A stretch of 64,000 bases of DNA from Luscinia megarhynchos (taxonomy: Eukaryota > Chordata > Aves > Passeriformes > Turdidae): contig CM067592.1 in NCBI GenBank assembly GCA_034336665.1, positions 41,157,735-41,221,734 on the forward strand. The letters run 5' to 3'. Below, in pieces: positions 53,961 through 64,000 of the stretch (the first letter of the stretch is position 1; the number at the start of each line of letters is the position of its first letter). The position numbers and the translations under genes were made by a program. The notes beneath the pieces are model-generated. The model had not been told where the DNA came from. It did not search any database and saw nothing but the letters and a program-made list of their open reading frames with translations.

Positions 53961-56900
53961 GTAAAATTTCACTGTTTATTGGGAGCTCATCATTTAAGGA
54001 CTAGTTAAGGACTGGTCAAAATGCTCTAGTAATACTGATATGAAAAAGAAAAATAAAATTCTTAAACCTATCAGGTGAGACATTGCAACACTGCAGAACA
54101 ACTAGAAGTTCTGTATAGATCCTTGAATTTATGTCATATACACTAAAGAATGAAACAGAAAATAGAATAGATACAGAAAAAGGAATTGAGAGACAGTACT
54201 TATTGAATACATGAAAAACAGGTTTGCTTGTTTCCTACAGCAAGACAAAACTAAAAAGAGCTCATGACTGGTCTTCATGGAAAATTCAGGGGAAATAAGT
54301 ACAGGATGAAAAATAACTGCTTGCACAAAAATAAACAGATAAAATGAGGAGTGGATAAACTTCTGCTTGAAAGTGAAGATTCCTACCTGTTAAAGTAATC
54401 AAAACCTACGACAGCCTTTCCAATGGGAGCAGCAGAGGCAAGAAAACACTAGCTGGTTTTCATAGTGATTTTGATAAGTAAAAGGAAGGGGCTATATGGC
54501 ACAGTGCCTTCAACAGCAGAAAATTGTTCAGTGATGCAAAAGGTTCCTTACAGTGCTAGGAAACTTGCTTTTTTCCCCTTGGGTTCAACAGCTCATAAAG
54601 AATTTGGACTTCTACTCTTTCCCTTCCAGCTGATCCCTGTTACAACTTATTGGCTGTGAAAAAGGAGTTCCTGAGACAGTACAGAGTATGACCACCAAGA
54701 ACCAGAACGATTAATGCCAGAATGAGGAGGAAATAAGAAGCAAGCAATACGCTTCACACTTCATCCTGCAGATGTGGACTGACCCAAGCAGGATATTCCC
54801 CAGATAGATCTTTCCTGACTGGGAAGGTGATGGGTGTGTCACCCCAGCCACAGGGTCCTGTTTCATAGGAAACTCTAGAAAAAAGCTGCTCTGAAAACAG
54901 CACAAGATCAAAACAGCTGGGGCTGGAGGGATTGTGACTGCCCCTTCCAGGAGCAGCGATATTACAGCAGCATAACAGTAACATTAAATCTGAACATGTG
55001 CTGACTGTGGGCTAATTCAGGGCAAGACCAGCCCGGGAGGCTCTGCTCCATGCTTACAGGGCTGTGCTCTGGGGCGTGTCGTCTGGACACAAACTCTCCT
55101 CTGGAAAGTCACAGCTCAGTCCCGCTGAGTTTGCCAGCTGATTCCAGCACTCCTGACGCAGACCTGTGCAGCACATCCGAGGATAAAAAGCTTGGCTGGA
55201 TGTAATGACTTTTGGGCCTGAGGGTGAAGAGGCTAAAGAAAAAAGGATAGATTCTGTGAATCTCAAGCACCACCATTTTCCTCAGCTAGGCCACAGCAAG
55301 CACTGCTGTACAGTACATAGGTCGTGGATTTTAGTGCTGTAATAAAACCTATACACAGGCCCTTTCTCTTTCTAAAAGTGTGCAGCATACCTTTCAGAGA
55401 AGTGTAAAACGTAACTCTTAAGCCCATCTATCAAACCAGCAGTGGGCTTCTGAAATGGATTTACTCTTCTTTATTTTCTACATTTTTAACTCGTTTTTTT
55501 TTGTCAAGAGGCAATTTCTGAATTGACAAGAAAGAGATTTCAAAATTAAATGAAACTTTTCTTCCAGTCCTATACTTTATAAATGTAAAACCTTTAGATG
55601 CAGCAGAAGCATTTACCTAAAATTTCCATTTCTCTTTACTCCCACAAGGCCCAAGATAAACAGTACCCTAATAAAAGTTGATAGCACTGGCTCTGTTCAA
55701 GTGAAACCACTTTATAACTTGACCAAGTTTGTTCTCTGCCAGGAAATGATTGCTTTTCCAGTTCAACCCAAGAATGCTGCTCTGCCTTATGTCTGCTGGC
55801 AACAACTTCTCTGTTTATGGGTGGGCTAAAAGAGAAGGATTCAAAGACTAAGTTTAGGCCACAGCTAATGGTGCTGTGATTAAGATTTGGTCCTAGATTT
55901 TACCACACCTAACATGCTGGTTTGAGAGGATGAGCAAACAAACAAGAAAGTTACAAAAACATATTGTGTAGTTCACTATCCTGTTTTTCTTATCCTTATA
56001 TGTTACTTCAGTACATCTCCATAGAAATCAAAATCAGATCTACAGTATGAATGAAACCTCTAGCAGATTCAGTTTTCCTATAGAGAGTCAACACGAGCAC
56101 ATACTTTTTTTCTGTCAAAGTCACTTATTTACTTTCAGATAAATAAAATCCTCGTACCTTACTGCAAAAGATTCTTCCTTATTTGCAATGCAAAACCAGC
56201 GCTGTAATTGGCAAATGTATTGCATTATACATGGCACTTTAATGAAGAGAAGGAAATTGGCTCCTCCCAAAAGAGAGTACTTAATAAGTACTGCTGCAGT
56301 ACACCACGTACCACCCTTAGCAGAGGACATGCTGCCAGTATTCCCCCCACCACTAACAAAGAGAGTGAATTCTAAAATTAAACTATGCCCTCACCCTGCA
56401 CCCAAAAGCAAAGATCCTCAACATTAAGCTACGTGCTTTAAATGGGAATTTAAATTCATAGGAATTGTCCAAGTGTGAGAAATTATGAAGAAAATCTAAG
56501 ATAAGACGTAGTGTTAAAGTCACACTTCCTTGCTTGAAAGTTTTATGTAATGATTACACAAACCTAGCTGATTTTTATTCAGCTAGAATAAGAAAAGAAA
56601 TTGTGCTACACAGCCACACTTCATTTACTGTTTTACCTGCACATCAACTTCTTCACTTGGAGAAAAAAAAATAGTATATTCTTTTCAGAATAAAAATTTG
56701 TTACAGGCAAAACTGTCTGAAGATGAAGAATTTTACTTTAATTAATTTATTGCAATGGAACACATATTCTCTGATTACTGACTTGAACACTGAGAAAATG
56801 AACATAAACTACTACATTTACGTAAAGGAATAACTTCTTTCTCCCCCAGTCTCAACTTACCTGACTTTCACCAGAGATTAAATTCAATCCATTCACATGG

Positions 56901-57943
56901 ATCTAGTGAAGCAAAAGGCAGTATAAGAGGTTGAAGGGGTGCATACGACAATCTGCTTCTTTGTTCTTAGGATTTCTGCTGCCAGATGCTGAGTAGTTTG
57001 CTTCAGCTTCCATTATTGTTTTTGCCCTTCTGTTCCTCAGTGCCCCTGCCTCACCATGGGTTGTTCTGGTCTGGCTGTGGGCTGCAGTCTTTTGTGGGGG
57101 TCCCGCTCCATGTGGCCCCCCCAGGAGTGACCTTGCACCACTGCTGCCCCCTCCTATTCACAGCCTGTGACATATTTGTGTTCAAACTACACTCCCACCC
57201 GGGCCAAGAACATCTTTTAACCCTAGACAGCAGGAGTCAACATCCTGAGAGTCTGGACATGTTTTTATTAGAGATCTTTTGGAGCAGAATTTTGAGCAGA
57301 ACTGCCAGAACAGTTGCAAGAGGAGTGATAGATAACACCAATAATCATCAAAAATATATCTTGGAAAATATGAATAGATATGTCTAAGCAAGAACAGCAG
57401 AGGAGGGGAAAACAGCTCAAATGAACTTTTACAAAGAAAAACAATATTTTTCATATGAATCTAAATATGTTAATAATTATCTATCAGAAAAACAATTTAT
57501 CACTAAGCCTTTTAAAAATCAGAATTAACTTCTAAAACAATTCCAGGGTAGAAAGGATTATCTTCATAGTCTGAGCAAAAAAAACAAACGAACAAGCATA
57601 ATTAGGAACCTCTCAGAAATTTCACTAGCTTCAGCAGGGAAAGAAGGAGAGTAAGCTTTCCATCCTCACAGCACTTCATGTCTTTATTTTGACTGCTCAT
57701 AGATGAAGCAGATGTGCAAGTCTATCCCCAGAAAGAAACACTTCCTACAATTTAATATAGCTGCAGAAAGACATGTGAAAGTAGGCCTCATTAACAATTT
57801 ATCCAGAACTAAGAACACTATTAGAAGTACTCCAGAGATGCATTAAATCAAAAAGGATCAGAATATCTTTATGCCGAATCTGTGTCAAATGACAGAATTG
57901 ACCAGATTTCTAACAACTGTATTTACAAAGACACAGCACCAGC

Positions 57944-58024
57944 AAAAAAAAAACAAAAAACAAAAAAAACCCAAAAAACCAAAACAACAAAACAAAACAA
58001 AACCAAAAACAAACAAACAAAAAA
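57944..58024 (+). repeat. A/C-rich simple repeat of about 80 bases
   Basis: Nearly pure A and C with AAAC, AAAAC and AACC units. It creates long, meaningless Lys/Asn/Thr-rich frames on the plus strand and Phe/Cys/Leu-rich frames on the minus strand, none of which are genes. Confidence 0.95.
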
Positions 58025-59869
58025 CCCCAAGTATATTCTTGAAGTAATACAAAGACATAACAGACATTTGAGAGGTGACTGTCTAACATGCAATTCAAGC
58101 AAACACCAGTCTTCTTGAACTGATTGATATTTGGATGCCTTTATTTAGATTAAACAGTTTACTCTCAAGCCTTTCTTCACTACTCAACTTGATAACACAG
58201 ACTACCCCTGGGAAGCTGTATAGAAGATGGACTTTCTTTAAATCAAGTCGTTTTTGGACACACATCTGATAGTATGTTGCCTCAATTGTCATTAGAATTT
58301 TTTAATTGTTTGCAACATAAAGCTTTTTATTGCAAATGAAGAACAGGGAAAAATTAGATTTGAGTAAAAAGATATTTGTAGAAGAAAGGCATATCACAGT
58401 CTTAACCTAAGGAATTTAGGATTTAATAGCAGACAACACAAGTATCTTCTGAGAAATGAAGATGTAGAGATCCAAAGGAGACTCAACTGTCAAAGGAATT
58501 AATGCATTAACTGTGTGTTTCCAGAGGTTTACATATAGAATAACTAGGCAAAGTGAAATTAGACTTTTTCAAGCACAGGGATAAAACTACATCAAAAAGT
58601 ATACTCATGGGGCAAAGAGAACCACCACAGCAGTAATACAATATATTTCAAAGACATGAAATAAAGATACTCAGTGTCTGTAGTATAAGAAGAGCTTTTA
58701 AGGTAAAGAGAATAATCAATCTATTTTTAAAGACTCTTAACGGACTCAGAAAAAGGTTAAAACTTCACAATCTTAAAATTCAGCACCTTGTAAAGAGATA
58801 ATGTAAGAATCTATCTAGAATGTGATGCAGGGGAGGATAAGGAAATACTTAAAGACAAAACTGAAGAGACAGGGAGGAGAAAGAGGGCTATGAAGAGAAA
58901 TTATAAGGATTTAAGGAAGAAAATAAGACCTTTTTTGAGACCATTGAAAAGGACAGCAGATTAGTCATAAGAGATGTGAGAAGCTCCATTCAGGAAACAA
59001 TGGTAATCTGATCTGATGACCATATTAATACTACTACCAAATAGAAATACTTAGAAATTAACCAATTTCTAAATATAATCAAATGTTTCAAAAGTATTTG
59101 AACAGAGCCTTGGGAAACACGAGGATTTTTAGTTTCTTTTTATTAGATGCTATTGACATCAATGTCACTATATTTGCTGTTGAAAAACTGGACAATACTG
59201 CTCCAGATCTTCTCACACTTTGACCATAGGCAACTTTAGTAAGGTCAAGTCACTACAGAAACCTGTGGTTATAGGCATCCCACATTCTTAATCTCAGCTC
59301 CTTACTGATATATTCTAAGAGCCTGCAGATTGTTCCAGTCAAGCACTGGCATTCCCACCTGTACAGCTCTGATCTGATTTCTGCAGCAAGCAACAGTGTC
59401 AGGATATTGCTGTACACCTAAAAGATTTCTAAAGAGTTTTTTACACAAGAGTCTTACAAAAAGCAACAATTTTTGTAAGAAAACTAATTTCTGTAACAAC
59501 ATATACATTTACATATTTTGTTTTAATGTCTATATTTCACAGGGGAGTCATCATATTTATATATTCCTCTCAGCTTAAGGTTGCTCAGACATATCATTTT
59601 ATGACAGTAGTTTATCATTTCTGTGATTAGTGAGTGTGGAAATATACCCAAGGTGATACTTTTTGCCTGGTATAAGAAGTATTCAGATGATGCTCAGGTC
59701 TATAATTCAGTCATCAATCCAGTATCCACTACAAACAGTCTGTGTCACAGAGTCCATAAACATTAGCCTAAGAGCAGCTACTCAAAGCCTAGGAAATAAA
59801 GTAGAAAAATAACTGCTTGGAAGGAAAAAACATTCAAATAAATTTACTAAGGCAGCACTTGTTCGTTTG
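58025..59869 (-). other. ROR2 intron 1 segment; no recognised element
   Basis: AT-rich sequence with short chance open frames only. No repeat family, exon or RNA gene is recognised. Confidence 0.75.
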
Positions 59870-60297
59870 AGAGGAGCCAGAGTGTGTCCAAAAAGTGAGA
59901 AAGCTGGCAAAGGTTCTGGAGCCCAAATCCTGTGATGAGCACTGAGGACCTGGAGAAAAGGAGGCTGAGGGTTTGTGGGTCTCTACAGCTGCCTGAGAGG
60001 AGGGTGGGGCAGGAGGCACCTGGTCTCTCCTCCCAGGTAACTGAGATGGGATGAGAGGAAAGGGCCTTAAATTGCACCAGGGGAGGTTTAGATTGAATAT
60101 TAGAGAAAATTTCCTCACTAAAAGGGTTGACAGGCACTGGAACAGGCTGCACTGGGATCACCATCCGTGGAGGTACTTAAAAGACGTGGAGTAGATGTGG
60201 CACTTAAAGATGTGGTGGATTTATTTTGGTTAGGTTTGCAATTGTACTCGATGACCTTAAAGGGTTTTTCCAATCTAAACGAATCTGTGATTCTCTG
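59870..60297 (+). mobile_element. CR1 LINE 3' fragment, comparatively young, antisense to ROR2
   Basis: A 5'-truncated CR1 that aligns well with the family consensus as I remember it. Landmarks in order are ggcaaaggttctggagccca, acctggagaaaaggaggctg, ggtctctcctcccaggtaac, attgcaccaggggaggttta, ggaacaggctgcactgggat and ggcacttaaagatgtggtgg. It ends ggtttttccaatctaaacga plus tgattctctgatt. It shows fewer mutations than the other copies here, so it is probably the latest CR1 insertion in the window. Confidence 0.94.
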
Positions 60298-63200
60298 ATT
60301 AACCTCTTGTTAAGTCTTGCTATGCAACTCATGCAGATTCCACAGAGAAAAAAGGTACATTTCATTTATCTTTTCTGACAGGGAAAAAAAATTACCTTGG
60401 TTCTGAAATGAAGAAACTGCCTCTAAAATTAACTTACATTTCATTTCTATTATGTATTATTTCTGTTTAGAAGAGGATGCATACCAGTGAAACTCATAAA
60501 CCACATTCATGAATCAGGCAGGATGCCTACAAGATCAAAGCAGCTTGAGCTTCACCGGAGCTTATTCATTTTGGGATGACTTTAAAGTTCTAACTTACAC
60601 CACTCTCAATGAGAGCTCAACAGACACAACAGAAACTCATCAGATCATTTGTCAAATATTAAATTATACTTCTAAAGCTCTGTGTCATGGCAGATCATGC
60701 AACTACATCATGTTCAGATGTAAACACTCTTTCCTAAAACCTTGCCTTATAATGGCATTTTACCATAAAGAAGAAAAGAGAAAACAGTAAGAAGGATGGA
60801 GTCAGCAAAGAAATATGAAGGAAGGACCATGCACATCACTTGACAAAATTCATATTAACTTTACCTGTAGGACTATGGTAAGATAAAAGCATGCAGTGCA
60901 CCTTTTGGCCATCTAATGCATTGTCAATGCCACTTCTGCATGGTGAAGTGTATTTGTATCAGTGAACTTAGGCAGAAGCCTAAGATACAGAGATACATTC
61001 CACATTCTGGATAGTGTATATAGACACTTGACTACTGACTTCAGCAAGGCTATACCAAATTCGTATAACCTGACCCTCCTCAATAGTCTCACCAATCAAA
61101 GAGCCTCACTGTTAAACTGTGGCACTGGGAGATGTCAAAGACAATTTCACAGCAGATGGAATCACCAGTGAATCCAGTGAACACACTATAAAGAAGCACT
61201 GAAAGAAAATATGATTCTTGCTTTTCTTACAGAACCAGATTTCTTAAATTCCAGGTGATGGAACAGATAACTTCATGGAGAAGAAATCTTCCTACACAAG
61301 GCTTTTACTTGTACTACAGCAGCCAAATTCTTTCTGCAGAGTTCTGAAGTGCTGATGTCTAGAAAAAGAGAAGTAAAACTCTCCTTTGGACTGATGTTTG
61401 TAAGGGATATCACTTCACAAATTTAAAATGAGAACCAGCACTCATAACAATGGTAAATCACTTGAACATTCAGATTATTTAAATTAATTTAATTTGTATG
61501 TCTCTAAAGGGTACTTCAACTATTTCGTGATACACAAACTTACAGGGAAAATTTAACACAGAAATGATTTTTTTTTCCATTTGAATTATTTAGTCTTCCC
61601 CCAATATCTGTTCTACAGGTTTTCCTGGTCCCTGAGCTAGATATTCCATATATAATCAGGTCTCCAAAACCAAAAAATTTAAAATAAGTTCCTCCAGATA
61701 ATAGCTTCAAGCAAATCAGAGTGGAAAAGAATGCAAATACTCTTTCCTAATCCCACTTCTTTTTTCTTTTTTTAAATAATCAACACCATAATTTGGTACA
61801 AAGAAAATTTTTTTTTTTTAAAGAAAAGGCTTCAATAAAAATTTCAGTCATACTTTGGCTTTGGAAAAAAAGCTCATATTCAAAAGCAATTTTCTTCTTA
61901 TTTTGATTACAGAACAGGCCAGGAAGGAAGAATAGGAAGGAATAATTTTTAGAACTGGATTTAAATAATTTCTTTTTAACTATAAATTGCTTATTTTAAT
62001 TTCCAGTGTATCCACCATAATGAGGCCTTTCTCCTGCAATATCTGTTCACAATGCAAAGCTAATGAAAACAATTGTTTGAAGAACCGGCGCCTAAATTCT
62101 TCCAATAAATTGTTGTACTTTTAATTGCATTCATGTTTGTGTCTTTTTATCAGAAGATGTTCAGAATCTAGCAGCAAGAAAAAAACAGCCATAAAAGAGA
62201 ACAAATATCCACAAAATGGCCATTTTCGGATACTATAAAAACAGATGCTAAATTTAACTGTACATTGATAACTTCCAACTATCCCAGCAAAAATTAAAAG
62301 CATAAGCAGTCCTGAAGAAAGCAATTGTGTCACTGGCAAAAGTCAAGCATAACTGAGCAGAAAGTACTGAAGAAGGATTGCCTTGGAGTTATATCTGCTT
62401 TATAAAAACCAGTTCTTTGCTTGAAGAAAAATGCAGATTTCTTAATTGAAAATTTTCTTCATCCTCCTCATATTTCTTATGTGAACACACCTTGGATATT
62501 TCTTGAGTTTTCCATGTTCTTTTAATTTGATTGATGAAAAGCCTTTCTCTCCTCTGAAAGGCAACTACCGCCTGTAAAACATCACTAAGAACTGAAGAAA
62601 CACTTTAATTCCTCTTTCTCCCCTAAAACAGGTGACTGCCTTACAGAGAACTGTGGGGAGGAAGCTACAGCTTTCAGGATCTTCAGAATACATGGACTTA
62701 CTATTCTGCTTAACTTGCAAAGAAGGTAAGAAAAGGTAAGGATTGCAGCTTTCCAGTCTTCGTTGGCACTTGTGAAGGAGCAGGGAACATTTTTGGACTT
62801 GTGTTCAAGATATAAATACTTATCTTTTAAATTGCACAGTTCTCTGGAAAGCTGAACTGTATTTTTCTGTAATGTAAAAGATAACCATCAAGATTTTACT
62901 GAAATCTCTTGGCTGACATAGGTAATTTCAGTGTATACTGTTCTCTTTGTTGCAATGTTGATTGTAAAACCTTTGTCTGGCTTTTTATGTATGATGATGA
63001 TGAACACTCTTGATTGCAATCTCTTATCAGAAAGGATTTAAGCATGGCTCTGCTCTAGCCTTAACAGAAAAGTGTTTGTGATTTCCACCACAGCACAGGG
63101 GACATTTCAATTCAGTGGTTTAGCTCATTGGGTGATCAAAGACATGCCTGTGAGATAACACAACACAGTGGCCAGTATAAAAATCACACAGCCCAGCACT

Positions 63201-63554
63201 GCATCACTAAGTTTGGTAGAGGGCAGGGAAAGCAGCTGAAAGGCTTCTGCCACCCATGGTCATCAGGGCTGCCTGAGGTGTTTCTGTGTGGCACCACCTA
63301 AGGCTGTGACTCACACTGCTGAAGAACACAAAAGCTCTTGTTTTGAGCTCAAGCTGTCCCCCAGAAACCAAGACAGAGGGTGGATTTTTTTTCCTTAATG
63401 ACCACCAAATAGTTATTGAGTACCTGCTTATCAAACATTGAAGGCAATAGAGTTATACAGACATAGCTGTAGCATAACACACTGTTCTCAAAATCCTATG
63501 AAATATAAAGCCTATGCTTCAGTCTAAATCCAACCCAACCCATAGATGAGAACT
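60298..63554 (-). other. ROR2 intron 1 segment without a confirmed gene
   Basis: AT-rich intronic DNA. A 7-base-stem inverted repeat lies at 60967-60984 (cttaggc, agaa, gcctaag). An exon-like segment on the plus strand at 62632-62725 is described under findings. Otherwise nothing is recognised. Confidence 0.75.
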
Positions 63555-64000
63555 CATAGATGTTTGTGTGTGTTTGCATGTGTGCACACACGTGTGTGGT
63601 GGGACGTTCACACATTTTGGTTGTGGTTTCTTTGGATTCACATAGCTGGGCAGATAGAGTGTGTTTACACGTAGGAGGGAGTACAGATGGGTAGGTATTT
63701 GTAGATGTGTGTGTGCAAGCATGTGTGGGTGTAAGAGTGTGCGCGGAGGTTCATGTCTTGGTGGAGGGATGTGGGGCTACGTGTGTGTAGGTGAGACTGT
63801 GAAACTATGCGTGGGTTTGTGTGAGTGCACAGGGGGTCGGTGTGCACAGATGTGTAGCTGCATGTATGTGGAGTGGGTGTGGGGGAGATGTGCAGAGGCC
63901 TGTCTGTGTCCAGCTAGGGGTGGGTAGTGCAGCACCTAGGAATTAAGTGTGCATGTACAGGCGTGGGTATCACAGGAAGGTGCAAAGGCATGTGCAGATG
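63555..64000 (+). repeat. Degenerate GT-rich low-complexity tract, runs off the window
   Basis: GTGTG-type units are mixed with GGG and ATG interruptions (for example tagatgtgtgtgtgcaagca near 63701). Composition is strongly strand-biased (G and T on plus). It contains 24 bases of perfect purine-pyrimidine alternation at 63575-63598. The open frames in it (60-88 codons) arise from the biased composition. Confidence 0.85.

Larger units (their letters stand above)
51010..57943 (-). other. ROR2 intron 1 segment without a confirmed gene
   Basis: This is intronic DNA with a 14-A run at 52186-52199. An eroded LINE-like piece lies near 53660-53960 (separate entry). GC-elevated patches near 54780-55270 and 56985-57190 are unassigned. 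The plus frame at 56986-57387 (133 codons) starts with a leucine-rich stretch but shows no recognisable domain. Confidence 0.72.

Noticed and set aside
57882..58118. Lys/Thr/Asn-rich 78-codon frame and opposing Phe/Cys-rich frames
   Set aside because: They are produced by the A/C simple repeat at 57944-58024.
63661..63927. Gly/Cys/Val-rich 88-codon frame at the right edge
   Set aside because: It is a translation of a degenerate GT-rich repeat. The antisense His/Thr-rich frames are the mirror of the same bias.

Overview
The window is vertebrate nuclear DNA, AT-rich and almost entirely intronic. It carries three spliced exons of the receptor tyrosine-kinase-like gene ROR2 on the minus strand. 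The repeats are avian: at least five CR1 LINE copies, most ending in the typical ATTCTATG-type tail, and one short element joining a tRNA-like head to a CR1 tail. That element matches what I remember of TguSINE1, a SINE family of passerine birds, so a perching bird is the best inference. In chicken, ROR2 lies on the Z chromosome (general knowledge, not visible here).

Layout, reading ROR2 5' to 3' from high to low coordinates. 14956-64000 is at least 49 kb of intron 1. Exon 2 is at 14878-14955, intron 2 at 5311-14877, and exon 3 (the Ig domain) at 5023-5310. Intron 3 is 3971-5022, the 31-base exon 4 is 3940-3970, and 1-3939 is the start of intron 4. Exon 1 (signal peptide) lies beyond the right edge. 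Exon 5 (Frizzled domain), the kringle and the kinase exons lie beyond the left edge. All three exons have AG/GT borders and compatible phases, and together they encode a continuous piece of the extracellular part of ROR2, a receptor for WNT5A-type signals.

The five confident CR1 copies (1765-3408, 7390-7983, 19980-20605, 30110-31428, 59870-60297) all lie on the plus strand, antisense to ROR2. The SINE at 39495-39610 lies in the ROR2 sense direction. Other features are A/C-rich simple repeats, a TA microsatellite, a G-quadruplex-forming tract near 33.5 kb, and a degenerate GT-rich tract from 63.56 kb to the right edge.

No second protein-coding gene, structural RNA gene, endogenous retrovirus or CRISPR array could be supported. 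Most open frames of 60-166 codons look like chance frames. A few non-exonic stretches (possible enhancers, two exon-like segments, a small frame with a signal-peptide-like start) are reported as hypotheses. I found no convincing new biological system.
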